From the NCBI RefSeq assembly GCF_963678635.1, contig NC_087064.1, positions 29,738,189 through 29,802,188 on the forward strand: DNA of 64,000 nucleotides. The letters run 5' to 3'. Of this stretch, positions 22,201 to 33,018 are shown piece after piece. Numbering within the stretch: the stretch's first letter is position 1; every line of letters begins with the position of its first letter. The stretch comes from Symsagittifera roscoffensis (Eukaryota > Xenacoelomorpha > Acoela > Convolutidae). The notes under the pieces are model-generated. The model was not told the origin of the DNA. It saw only the letters and a program-made list of their open reading frames with translations, and searched no databases. Made by a program: the position numbers and the translations under genes.

Positions 22201-24016
22201 CCGTTTTTATTCAGGTTCAACAAATCTTTTCTTTTCAGGTAGAACTGCTTCAAGATCTTATATCTGTCTTCTTCTAGACCTCCTTTGTCAGTTGCTCCAT
22301 TCTCGATCCACCTTTTCAGATTGCTCGTCATTCTGTCATTTTGATGAGCCCTTAGGAGGTCCGACAGCCGGTATCTGGCTTTCAGATACGTCTTTATCAC
22401 GTTTAATTGCCCGCTCATTACCTCCGGAGCATGAGCATCGTCCATCAACTTGACGCACCATATCTTCTTCAAAGGCGTTGCTTCCTGCACAGATGGCTCG
22501 AGATTGGTATGGACGACCGTACCATGTGGCAGTAATCTGGTTGGGCGTTTCGAAACTGCTATCAGCTCGAGCTCATCAGCGGCATTATCCACCACAGTGC
22601 TCTCCTCATCGGAGGTGTACCTGTCTCCGTCCGGATCCTGATGCATTTCTCTGTCCAGCCCGCGCTGTTTCCAGTCCACCAACAAGGATGAATCGCAATC
22701 TCCGATACATCAGACTTGGAAGTAGTCTCAGATGTGTTGTCCCAGGACTGAGGCCTCGAGTCATCACTTGAGCTGAATGATTCCACACCATCATGTTCCA
22801 CTCTGTCTATGATGTTTCTCGACTCCCCGGACAAAACTCTGTCCCTTGGTCGCTTTGAATCCGACTCCCCGGACAACAATCTATCCCTAGGTGGTCTCAT
22901 CAACCTCTCCCCGGACAAGTCCTCCTGCACGGGCCCGAAGATGTCCGACTCCCCGGACATTGTTTGGTCCCCGGAAGAGCAATTTGAGCTCGGCTCGTAT
23001 TCTTCTTTTGCATCCGTGAAATGTACTTTTCTCGTGAAGCTGCATTTCGACTTGACCCTGACTTCTTCAGTGACTTGGACCGGGGTCGATTTCCCACGTT
23101 CTGTGAACGAAGTCCTCAACAAGACATCCTTCGGCATTGAGGTCACCAGCTGGTTCACTATCGAACGGCAATCCCGTTCCACATCGCGACCGCGAATGAT
23201 CACTGGCCTCTTCTCCGTTTTCTCAGTGACGGTCAATCGCTGCATGGTTTCCATCCATTCACCGTCATGCCTATCAACCTCCCTATCTAGCAAGTCACGG
23301 AGCTTCCCCATGAAGTCCGGCGCCACGTTCACCGTCCTATTTAACAGAGCTATGCTGTTTATACACAACCTGGTAAGCTCCTGCTGTACCAGATTGGATC
23401 GGACTAGCAGATCCAGCGGAACGAGCTCACCCCTGGCTAAAAATATTATCTCAGCGGCCGTTTCCACTGGAAGTTCAGGGTGTCCTGGTATCGGATGCCC
23501 TGATTTATCCAGCCACCTAGTGAGTGATAGCTTGTCGTAGGTCTCCTTGTCTAGGAATGAAAACCCGTCTTTGATCTCCGCTTGGTTAGCCTGCTTCTCT
23601 TCGAGGCGCTCATAGTATACTGTCTTCTTACTGAGGCTATCAGCATTCTGATGCTTCTCACGGGTACGGTGCTCTATGATCATGTGGTATCCATCCAGGC
23701 ACACAATCCAGCGACCAACATAACTTTGGTCCATCGAATAGCTTTAAGCCAGGCAAGGGCACGATTGTCCACAAGCAACTTGAAAGGAGCACTCCCCAAG
23801 TAGGCCCTGTATTTTTCCACCGAAAGTGATCACCGCGAATCCTTCCGCTTTTGGTGCGCCAAACTTCATCTCGGTATCGCTTAAGACCTTGCTTCCGTAG
23901 GCTATTGGACGGAGAACCGTTCTCCCGTTCCACTCTTGCTCCTGGTGAAGCATGCCTGATATCGCAACTACTGATGCATCCGTGTCTAACACAAACATCC
24001 CCATCTCTGTTGCCAT
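22200..24016 (-). pseudogene. pol: RNase H and long acidic linker of A
   Basis: RNase H begins with FVLDTDASVVAISGMLHQE and includes GSKVLSDTEMKFGAPKAE and IEHRTREKHQNADSLSKK, the usual gypsy RNase H landmarks. A linker of about 350 residues (23550-22500) follows before integrase, far longer than the usual connection. It carries a run of five (M/L)SGE-type units, most reading LSGES, coded by repeated TGTCCGGGGAGT words at 22822, 22864, 22906 and 22948. A frameshift near 23740 separates the two halves of RNase H. Confidence 0.8.
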
Positions 24017-25019
24017 GCCGAGGACTGTTGCCTCGCAAAGTTCTTGTTTAATGTTTTTAAATGAAACTTGTGCCTCATCGGTCCAAGTGAGCTTTTTCCT
24101 TTATTTCTCATCAACTGTTGCATTGGGTGTATCTTGTCGGTGTATCGCTTGACGAACTCCCGATAATAGTTAGCAAACCCCAAAAAGCTCATCAGTTGTG
24201 TATCTGTCTTGGGTGCCTTCCTGGTCAAAACCGCTTCGACCGCTTCGGGGTCTGGTCTCAATCCATGCTTATCCACCAGGCGTACTAGATACTTTATGGA
24301 GTCTCTGAGGATTTCACACTTCGAGGGTTCACATTTCAGTCCCGCATGCTTCATTCAAGTAAACACCTGATCCAACCTCTCTATGTGATCCTCTAGGGTT
24401 AGCATTGCGATCACGACATCATCGACGTAACACATGATGAGATTCCCGTATTTCTTTGTCACACTCGTGAGTGCCTGGGACATCAGCCGCTGGAATGTGG
24501 CCGTCGCGTTGCGCAGTCAGAACGGCATCCTCTTCCACTGGAACAATCCCAGCTCGCACGCAAAGCGCGTTTTTTCACGAACTTGCTTTCGGAGTGGCAC
24601 ATGCCAGAACGCCGAGCCCAAATCTAACGTCGTGAAGAACCTCGCGTCCCCCAGCTTGGATAGGTTCTCATCGATGCGGGGAATCGGGTATGCATCCTTT
24701 ATAGTCACTGCGTTCAGATAACGGAAAGAACAACAAAACCTGAGTTGCCCCCTTTCTTTTTAGCCATGACCACGCCACAAGCTCACGGGGATTTCGACGG
24801 CTCGATCATGTCGTACTCCATTAACATCTCGATTTCCTTCCTGCACGCTTCCGAATTATGACGGGTCATTCTTCTCGCCCCTTCCCTATGAGGTACCGAG
24901 CCCTCTTCTATCTCAATTTCGTGTTCTACAAAATTACAACAACCTATGTCGGCCTTATGTTTCGAAAAAACGTCTGCGTTCCGACTTAGCACCGCCCTGA
25001 GCGAATCTAGTTCCTTGTC
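23986..25019 (-). pseudogene. pol: Reverse transcriptase of element A
   Basis: Ty3/gypsy-type RT in three frames. Segments: 24992-24783 (FSKHKADIGCC...MLMEYDMIEPSKSP), 24708-24517 (TIKDAYPIPRIDENLSKLGD, LFQWKRMPF), and 24354-23986 (SFLGFANYYREFVKRYTDKI). The catalytic box is YVDD, read near 24430. A Trp codon after the SPSKSP-type motif is TGA (near 24777), and frameshifts follow. RT copies element RNA to DNA inside the particle. Conserved order and motifs make the family call secure; the copy is dead. Confidence 0.85.
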
Positions 25020-25532
25020 TGATATTTTACCCTACAAATGTTCTATCTCATGTAGTACCGGTTTATCCGCTGCTAACTCTGTTTCTGTCGGTCTCTCGGG
25101 AAAATTCGAATAACTAGACAACCCATAATCTGTTTCCGACTTCATTGAAAACAATTTCCTGGAAGAGTTCAATTCATTTACTCTCTTCAATATACATTCT
25201 TGATTCGCATGCAAGGGACATTTAGTTATATCGAACTTTTTCAAGTTCTCCACACTCTGAAAGTCTGTGTTCAGAGGCAGTGCGTAGTCAAGTTTTTTTA
25301 CCTTCTGTATTGTCACTGTTGTTGCTTCTGTGTTCAACAACACACTCACACACAGTCCGCTCTGAGTGAGTGAGAAGCTTCTTCCTAAAATAGCCGAGCT
25401 CTTACTGTTTGGATTTGGAACCAGGCACACCTGTCTGTCATTACTGAGTTCATTTAGATTTCTCATCCTAAACGTCGCTACCACGCCATGGTTTGGTTTC
25501 AATCTCACTTTTCGATCCAGAAAAATCGGCAC
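25020..25532 (-). pseudogene. Protease-RT connector of A
   Basis: About 165 residues between protease and RT, including QVCLVPNPNSKSSAILGRSF and CVSVLLNTE. The same stretch is found in B around 47250-46895, so it is a constant part of the polyprotein. Ty3/gypsy elements often have a beta-rich connector of this kind. A frame change separates it from the protease. Confidence 0.6.
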
Positions 25533-25546
25533 CTTAGCCTGGTTAA

Positions 25547-26344
25547 TTAAGATCTTATTAGGAGGTTTCTTTTCATACTTCCTCTCGGGATCCTTGGTCT
25601 GATCAACCCGTCATTTAGGTCGATCGTGACATCAAAATAACGTACGAAGTCCCTTTCCAGGATGAATTGATCGGATTCGTCCAAATTTTCCACCACCAGG
25701 AAGCTCATCCAAAGATGTCTTTCTCCAAGCTGCAGTGATATGATCGGGGTCCGTCCTGTCACATAGATTGCTCCCTGATTGGCAACTGCCAGTCTGATGT
25801 TTGTCGGTATCAGATCCGACATGTCAAAGCCCATATCAGTCCAGGGGCTGACTGGCATGACGCTGACCGCTGCACCCGTGTCTAACAATCCTTTCACTGA
25901 AAGTTGTCTGCCCTGCACATCTAGCACATGTGCTGCCAGATCGGCTTCGCAACCTATGTGGACCGCATCCTGTTCAAGCACGGCATTGTGTCCGATTCGT
26001 CGCACATTCAGCTCTTCTTGGCCAATGTATATCCGGCTTACCTGATCACTCGCATCAGTTACGTGAGCCTTTGTGTAGATATTGATGCCGTCCACATTCA
26101 TCAGAATCGGATATGGGCCATGGACCTCGATGTAATGTCCATCCACTCTCATCAGCCTCGGACCTCCTGTTGTGAGCAGCGCTCGCACTGCCCTGGAGGC
26201 CAGCTTGGGATCCTTCTCCCTCAGGTAGTCTGCATAGATATCCAGGTGGACCAGCGTAATCTCGGACGGTTCACTCAAGTTCTTGACCACTTGGTGTCCT
26301 GCGACTGAGATAATGGACATTATCTTCGTCCCCTCTTTCGTCAT
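25547..26344 (-). CDS. Retroelement aspartic protease region of A
   Basis: This 265-residue open segment holds the active-site motif LLDTGAAVSVM at about residues 153-163 (DTG at 155-157). The C-terminal FILERDF corresponds to the usual ILGRDF flap-end motif, with Gly changed to Glu. Such proteases cleave Gag-Pol as a homodimer. It follows the zinc knuckles in the same frame and is fused to a ~130-residue N-terminal extension that I do not recognise. B carries only the second half of the same region. Confidence 0.8.
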   Translation of the reverse strand: MTKEGTKIMSIISVAGHQVVKNLSEPSEITLVHLDIYADYLREKDPKLASRAVRALLTTGGPRLMRVDGHYIEVHGPYPILMNVDGINIYTKAHVTDASDQVSRIYIGQEELNVRRIGHNAVLEQDAVHIGCEADLAAHVLDVQGRQLSVKGLLDTGAAVSVMPVSPWTDMGFDMSDLIPTNIRLAVANQGAIYVTGRTPIISLQLGERHLWMSFLVVENLDESDQFILERDFVRYFDVTIDLNDGLIRPRIPRGSMKRNLLIRS

Positions 26345-26410
26345 GCCAAAATTTCTACCCGATATGACGTTTAGTTTTAGTCCCTGCTTTCTGGGTTCCT
26401 GTGTGTCCTC

Positions 26411-29164
26411 TTACGTTGTTTTACTCAAAATGTCAACTTTTTCCCAAAGATATATGCTCTCCAGTTCCGACCTTACCCATTGCTCAACTTTTTTCGTGGC
26501 TAGCTCCTGTTGGACATTCTGCAACGCTGTCCTTGCTGCCAAACCATAATCCACCTTGAGCGGGCCGGCCGACTCTGCCTCCAAGCTCGAGGCTACCACC
26601 TCGTCAGGCATGGTCTTCACCTTCTTAGTCGTAAAAGTGCTCAGTGTTGTCTCCTTTCTTCGAGGTTCAGCCTCGTTCATCAGACGTGCTCGACTGGCTT
26701 TGACGCCCGAAAGCGCCTCTTCATGGCGGGGATGTTTCGCGTCCGCCACTGCATCCCAAAATTGAGTGCAGACCGATTTGAAGTGTCCCTCCAAATTACA
26801 GAAGAAGCACCTCGGTCCATACTACATAATGAGCCCTCTAACGTACTCTTCGTGATCCTCATCGGTCGCATCAGCGTCTTCGAGAAAGTGGCCTATTGCC
26901 TTCATGTTCTGTTTGTAAGCAGAACATGCGGAAACATGGTGGTCCATCGAGCCACAGTTCGCACAGGACCTCCTCTTATCCATGTCGTCGCGAGGTTTGT
27001 CCGCTGTAGTTGCCATAATTGCTGTAACGGTTTTGCGCCCTCGGTTTTATGAGCAAGTACTCACGCGACTTCATACGCAAATCATCGGGCGTGGTACCTT
27101 GTCATGCGACAGGGTGAAGTGTGTGGCTAGCATTGTTTTTAACTCTTCACTCTCCACTCCATTCATGAACTTCGAGGCAAAATCTAAATTCCGTTCGGAA
27201 ATTCTCTCATCGGGGTTGCTTCTCCTCCTAAGTAATTAAAGGTCGTCCAAAAACTTGTCTAGAGATTCGTCATCTCTTCGACGCCTCTTCTCGAACTTCA
27301 CCATAGCCTGATGCCCTTTTACTCCAGAGCCGAAACCATTCAGCAGGATGTCAAATATCTTGCGAGCACTGTCTTGTTCATTTGCCCTTTTCGCCATTAC
27401 ACAATTCAGGGCGGTACCCTCCAGGTTGCTTGTCAGTGCGCTGCATTCCTGTTTCTTTGAGAGATTTTCCTCTTCAAAACGCAACTTCATATTCTCTATC
27501 CAAGTATCAATGCAGCCGTCTGACTCATCTTTGTATGATTTAGGCTTTTTCAGTGTCCTTCTTGACCTCTCTCCTCTCTCGGTTGACTTCGAGAGCTTGG
27601 TGATGAATGTCTCGAGAGATCTGTTCAGAGGCTCAAATATCGAAGCATAAATCGTAGTGTCCTGTGAGACCGTAGTCAGATCTGGGACCGATCTGACTTG
27701 TGGCACAGTGGGCAATCTTGTCTCAGGGGTGGCATCCGTCTCCGGCGGGACCAGTTTCGTCCAACCTGCTCTCGATGGGGCTGTCCTGGACCGCTACCTA
27801 TTCCTAGATTCGTAATTCGCTCTCGAGTTTTGCTGGACCCCGGCATAGTTGACTGCTCCATCTCCATCATTCGCCTAGCGTGAGCGCTCCCTTGGGTTGG
27901 AACGCTCCTCCCGACTGCTTCCGTTTAAGATCTCGTCTAAGATTCCGCATCTAACTTTTTTCCAGGCTAGTCATCGCATGGGCATAGGTATTGTCATGAT
28001 CTTTCAACAGTCGCTCGATCTCTCTTGTCATCCTAGCCTCTCTTTCCTCTGACTCCTTGTTTGCCTGTGCCAAGCTCTCCGCCAGGCATTGATCGGTGTT
28101 GCGAATCAACTGAGCCTGATCGACTCTCGCCTGCGAATAGATCAAGCTCTCTCGTCAACTTGATCTATCTTGATCTATTCTTTTTGCCATGTCCCGTCTC
28201 AGTTCATCCAGACCAGTCATTACGCCAGCAAACATGTCACTTATATCGCCAGCTGCCCCCAATTTCGGGGTTAGCCCCAGAGAAGATGAGGTCAACTGCG
28301 GCTGCAGCCTGGTACTTGGTGACGCGCCGCCCTTTTGCTTGCCCATCGACATCATCAACTTGTCGAACGTTGAGGACGCTCCCATCGTTATCCCATCAGA
28401 CATGGGCCTGGTCGGCGAGGCGGACAACGCCTTCCTGCTCATGTCGTTCCTTGGGCACGGCGTGAAGTTCACATCCGGGTGGGATGTCTCCGGATGGTCA
28501 TAACTGGAAGATAGACCTTCAGTTTGTAGTGACGCCATGTGCTCATCGTATAAAGACTTCCAGCTTTCTGGGCCTTTGAACACGTTTGTTCTTCACTTGG
28601 GCTTATACTCGACATCATCGCGTTCTTGCTCTGCTTGGCCAGAGATGAGTGGGTATTGGCCGGATGTGAATATTCTCTCCTCCACCTATGACTCTTGGTC
28701 TCCGATTTGGACATTCCCTTGAATAACACTTCCTCTCGCGGCTCGACCTCGGAACGCTCCGAGGTCTCGTCCGTCCTCTCGACTTCCTCCCGCTCGAGCT
28801 CCTCGCTTGGCTCAAAATCGGGTCGAATAAGCGTTCGTTCCCCTTCATCAAAGGGGTCCACAAGCGCTTCGCTCGCCGGTCCGGCCTCGGCACTTCGCCC
28901 TTGAACGCCATCGAGGTTCTTCTCGCTTCTTAGTTTCATTTCGCTCACTGAAAGATCAGCTTGACCTTTAGACGATTCGTTGTCAGCAAAAACGTCTGAT
29001 ACGCTGCTAAACGAAGATTGGCTAAGCCTAGTTTTAAACTTTCGCGTGCTTCCCTTGCTCAGCCTGGCAATCTTAGTAGTCAATCCTAGCAAGTCTCTAC
29101 GCTGCATACTTTGCAATAAATAACAATATTCGTGCAATTCAATGGCAATGCACACGTGCCGCAA
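26411..29164 (-). pseudogene. gag: gag of element A (acidic N-region, capsid-like domain, two zinc knuckles), frameshifted
   Basis: The structural gene lies in several frames. 29164-28469 is a charged, Ser/Glu-rich region. 27715-27236 is a Ty3/gypsy capsid-like domain of the retrotransposon Gag family, with the pattern DTWIENMKLRFEEENLSKK and an ALNCV stretch. Two CCHC knuckles follow: CANCGSMDHHVSAC at 26924-26965 and CFFCNLEGHFKSVC at 26768-26809, both C-x2-C-x4-H-x4-C, as expected of nucleocapsid RNA binding. A TAG codon at 26819-26821 lies in frame between the knuckles. At least three frame changes occur upstream, so no intact Gag can be made. Confidence 0.75.
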
Positions 29165-29549
29165 ACAAGTTCAAGTTAATTTACTTAACGCTGCCTACTC
29201 GATCTCCTCAGTAATAAAAATTTCCCTTAGATTTCTCGATGATAATATTAGTGAACCAGCTAAAATTACACACAGGGCCTGCTCAGTATTGATATAAAGC
29301 TAACTCAACCCCGTTGTATAGTATAACAGAATCACAAAATTTTCACAAGATGTAATCAATACACAAAACACAATTGATAATCAGATAAGAATTTTCGTCG
29401 GTAACAGCGACCTTTCGTCAGTATCAATTTACCGCCACACTCTTATCAAATCACTGCTTCGTTAAAATCAAACAAATTTTTGTAAAAAGGCAGTGATGAT
29501 TCAAAACAGATCAATAAAACTTAGTCTTAAAGAAAAAGACTTCCCTCAA

Positions 29550-29900
29550 TCGGAACGCTCCGAAGGAACGAAGCCCAGGACACAATCTTCTCAAGTGAGT
29601 GCGTATTTGCCTAATACACCCGCCGAGGTCTTCTTTTATGTGTCCTGCGGTTGCCCGAGCTGTCCTACTAAGTAGCTCAAGGCCACCTCTGATCGAAAAA
29701 TTTCTAAAGTCTATGAAAAAGCTCCCCCACACCCGGAACGCTCCAATTGCACGAGAGCAGGGAACAACTTTTCTTCTCAAGTGAGTGTGTATCTGCCTAA
29801 TACACTCACCGAGGTCTTCTTTTATGAGTTCCCGGATTGCCCGAGCTTTCCTATTAAGTAGCTTAAGGCAACCACACAACCAAAATCACAACCAAAAAAA
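29550..29900 (-). repeat. Tandem duplication of ~184 bp in A leader
   Basis: Two copies, recognisable by TCTTCTCAAGTGAGTG at 29588 and 29772 and by CCGAGGTCTTCTTTTATG in each. They are moderately diverged. They sit just upstream of gag. Confidence 0.75.
29803..29811 (-). promoter_or_regulatory. Possible 5' splice site in A leader
   Basis: The coding strand reads CG|GTGAGTG. It is a good match to a donor consensus and lies upstream of gag. It could pair with the acceptor at 19299-19313 to make an RNA for the second coding region. This is inference only; other donors are possible. Confidence 0.25.
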
Positions 29901-29997
29901 GTTTCGTTCGGGTACCTCTAACAGACCCGATCTAGAATCCAAAGTTGATCACGAATCTCCGGATCAAATGGGCTCCTGTGATCTTAATATGCACGCC

Positions 29998-31955
29998 CGG
30001 AGGGTACCTTAACCACCCAAGTTACTTCGGAGGGTCCCCTTAAACTCACTAAGGAGGGTCAATAAGGGGCTTAATACGCTCCGGAGGGTTACTTCGGATG
30101 GTTCCTTCAAAATTTCAAATTCTTTGAATATCACTTGTAAGGATCTCCTACTAGTCTCAGAAGGTGTCAACACAAGCTAAATTCTCTGTGGGGGTTGTCT
30201 TATTTTCTTCGGAGGGTCTCGTGGAAAATTTCCACTAAGGAGGGTTGCTAAGGAGCTTAGCTGACTCCGGAGGGTTACTTCGGAGGGTTCCCCAAAAATC
30301 AAGAAAAAGGGTTTTTTACCGCGATAAAGCCTCCGAATGCGGAGTAACTGACTTAAAACCAGGTTGGCTGACACGGTCAACCTTCCCTGTAGGAAAAAAA
30401 GGTGATCATATAAAACTTTCTGCCGCTCGGAGGGTTCCCTAAAATTTGGACCCTCCGAACCAACAAATTCTAAAAATTTTTTTTCAGAGATTATCAACCC
30501 AAAAACGGTTGCGGTCCGGAAAATTGATCAAAAACGTCGACTTATGGTACCAAAATTATCCCAATTGGTTGGCTAGTCTTTGAGAAATCGCCAAAAACGC
30601 GTTTGTCAAAATGGCCTTTTTTCACCACCTATATAGGTTCTGAAAGACTTTTTCCGCAATTCCTATTGAAAGTGCCTAGAAATAATTGAAACGAGCGTAG
30701 TAGCCCCGTACGGCACTGGAACAATGCAAAAAACCGGACGAAAATTGGTTTGGAGACAAAAATTTGGCCAATGACTGTCAAATTTGGACCCTCCGATTCC
30801 TTCCTTTTCCAATCTTTAAGTCGTTTGCTCTATCCACAGAGCTAATCGGAGGGTTACTCAAAATTTTTTCTCTAGTAACTGAGCACGCTATGCTAACACA
30901 ATCCTAACGCAAAAAAAATTTTTTGCTCTAACTCTAAAAACTCAAAAACTCGATCCACAAATTGACAAAATTCGGAAAATTATCCGTGTCTTTTTCCGTG
31001 GAGTTTCTTTAGTTAGAGGGACCAAACTACGTAGTAACTCCCTGTATAAAAAGCTTTTTGCTGTTCGCAAATGCTCGGATATCGAAAATTTTGGGGTTCT
31101 ACATTTTGGGGTTCTACAGTTTGGGGTTCTAAAATTGGGGTATTTCTCGGGTCTAAATAGGAGATAAGTAATATATAGTAAAGACAATAATCTATTAGTA
31201 TTCGTTATGAATATTACTATACCCTCCTCTGCACCAAAATACCCGATTTAAGACCGTTAACTCGGAAATTCGTGATCAATGGAGGGTACAATTGGACCGC
31301 GCCAATCGTGCCCCACCTCTTAAGTTTTGATGAAATAGTACCCGAACGATACTAAATTTGTTTCAACGATACCCAACAGTCGTTGTGGATGTTCTCCCTG
31401 ATGCACCTGTTGAATCTGGAACACGTCGGTCACCTTGCCACTCTACCCTCCGGCCGCCGGCAAAATCACCATTAACGTGCTTAAATACTCAAATTACACT
31501 CAAGAGAGGGTGCCCAACCCGTCACCAAAACACACAATCTTACTATCAGAAATGATATAAATCAATCTGAAACATCAACCAATCGGAAGGTCAGATCACA
31601 TCTCGTCCGGAAATAACATATAAATTGTCACTTTATGTTTTTTATTGTTTTTGGTCTTTTTTGGATTTTTTACAGTTTTTTGTACTTTTTTGTTTTCAAA
31701 TAAATTTGTTTTTGACGTTTTCTTGGTTATACACTATTTTTGTTAGGTTTTACGCTTTCTCTTTAATTGTTTTTGGTCCCGAGACCTTGGGACAACCGGG
31801 CTCATGACTTCCCACCTAACCCTCCGGCCCCCGGAATTTTCGGTGTTAACTAAGTTAAAAAGCTAAATAGTACTAGGCGGAGGGTACACACCTTCCCCTT
31901 AGTACAATAAAGGTCATTAAGGCCTCTAACTCGGGCATACGACCGGAGCGGAGGG
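29998..31955. repeat. Dispersed CGGAGGGT word cluster
   Basis: Roughly 18 copies of GGAGGGT or its complement ACCCTCC in under 2 kb, often as ACTCCGGAGGGTTACTTCGG. Examples are at 30028, 30051, 30081, 30210, 30237, 30268, 30281, 30428, 30788, 30847, 31876 and 31947. Spacing is irregular and both orientations occur. Confidence 0.7.
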
Positions 31956-32009
31956 TTCATCGCTGAAACGTTTGCTGATCATGATGGTCTCATGCCTTTA
32001 ACGGCCCAA

Positions 32010-32021
32010 CCAGGAGCGCCA
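32010..32021 (-). promoter_or_regulatory. Candidate tRNA primer-binding site, element A
   Basis: The coding strand reads TGGCGCTCCTGG, beginning with the TGG expected to pair with a tRNA 3' CCA end. It lies 12 nt inside the 5' LTR and is identical in B, where the leaders otherwise differ. I could not assign the tRNA. Confidence 0.6.
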
Positions 32022-32033
32022 TAAAAACGTCTA

Positions 32034-32915
32034 TGTAACATTCGCCCAAATACTACACAGTGACGGAGCGTAGAAAAAGTACCTATTAACGACTGGCAGG
32101 CGTCAGTTACCTGAATTCTACTCGTTTTTCACCGTCTCGACCTTGCCAGTTGATTTTCTGGTCTGTTTATGGCTAAGTAAAAAGTTACTATTTTTAGGCC
32201 ATCAGTCAAACGACTTCTGATCAGCTTTCGTTTACATGCGAACACAACCAAATAGCTGAGTCTCGGATCCTCAGACTACGTGATTGCTATTAAAAACTCG
32301 GCTCGAATACCCTATTTTAAAATGTTTTTGGTGAAAGTTCTATATTAAATCCATTGGAGATGGTTTGACCCTTTCCTCTTCCTAGCTACTCATATTCTAA
32401 ACTATCAAATAATACCGGTGTCAATTCAAAGTTCTATGGCATCAGAGTAGCTAAAAAGTTAGTTTACTACAGTCTTTCACCATATATCAGTCTCTGGGGG
32501 ACCAAGCCTCCGTTTCCGTGTGTTCCTCGAGATAACGTCGTTATCTCTCCCAATTCGTGGCACGGGAGGGTACTGCTCTCCACCACTTCCCCACCGAAGC
32601 CTCCTTTCTCACTATCTTCTTCTGCTAAGGGTCTTATCGTGCGTGATCGTCACGATAAGAGGCTTCATTTTTCTGTGTTAACGTTCGACTGTTTTCCGCT
32701 AGATTTGCTGTTGTTCTGTATTTTTCACCTTTTTCAGTCAAAATGGCCATTTTTTGTTTTTCTGAGAAATATCCACTTGAAAATCGAAATTTTGAAAATA
32801 GAAACTTCTAGAATATTTCTACTCTCCTTCGCAGCACTTTTTTGTCCTCAAGGCCTTTTCTCGCTGATTCGTGTTTCGCCGGAAGGTTGCGCTGTGCCAA
32901 TCTGGCAGAATTGCA
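32034..32915 (-). repeat. 5' LTR of element A
   Basis: 882 bp, the same length as its partner at 4962-5843 and collinear with it. The coding strand starts TGCAATTCTGCC and ends GTTACA. The outer edge (32916 on) is coding sequence of element B, and the inner edge leads to the candidate primer site at 32010-32021. It presumably carries promoter and polyadenylation signals, but I could not single them out. Confidence 0.92.
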
Positions 32916-33018
32916 CAAGAGACAGCATCCACCGACGGGCTCATACTTTTGCTTGGGAACGTCGTCACTATCATCACCGATTCGACCTCTTAGTCCCGGT
33001 CCAACTTTCCCAACTCTT
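32916..33018 (-). pseudogene. Last 103 bp of B before the A insertion
   Basis: Not part of the triplicated units. One frame is open (VGPGLRGRIGDDSDDVPKQK) and stays open into SEKNLRETAP at 4961 if A is removed. This supports insertion of A into this coding region. Confidence 0.5.

Larger units (their letters stand above)
29165..32033 (-). other. Long non-coding leader of element A
   Basis: About 2.9 kb between the 5' LTR and gag with no convincing gene. It holds the primer site, a cluster of GGAGGGT words (29998-31955), a short array with three TTGGGGTTCTA-type units (31086-31141), and two tandem copies of a ~184-bp segment (about 29550-29900). A coding-strand CG|GTGAGT at 29803-29811 resembles a 5' splice site. 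The roles are inferred: leaders of this kind carry packaging, splicing or translation signals. Confidence 0.6.
4962..32915 (-). mobile_element. Giant Ty3/gypsy-type LTR retroelement A (28.0 kb), nested in B
   Basis: This is a complete element flanked by two 882-bp LTRs in the same orientation. Both LTRs read TG...CA on the coding (minus) strand. Internal order: primer site, 2.8-kb leader, gag, protease, RT, RNase H, linker, integrase, macrodomain, gap, then the second coding region with SGNH and further domains. The LTRs appear about 93-95% identical by eye over the 400 bases compared, so the insertion is not recent. Flanking 5-mers on the minus strand are TCTTG and TCTGA, which share only three bases, so a clean target-site duplication is not visible. 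The length is inflated by an internal duplication of about 3.2 kb (12603-17672). Confidence 0.9.

Noticed and set aside
22809-23540. Plus-strand 243-codon Ser-rich frame
   Set aside because: It is the shadow of the acidic linker between RNase H and integrase on the minus strand.
30942-31187. Minus-strand frame with RTPN/RTPK repeats
   Set aside because: Short tandem TTGGGGTTCTA repeat in the leader; no other coding signal.
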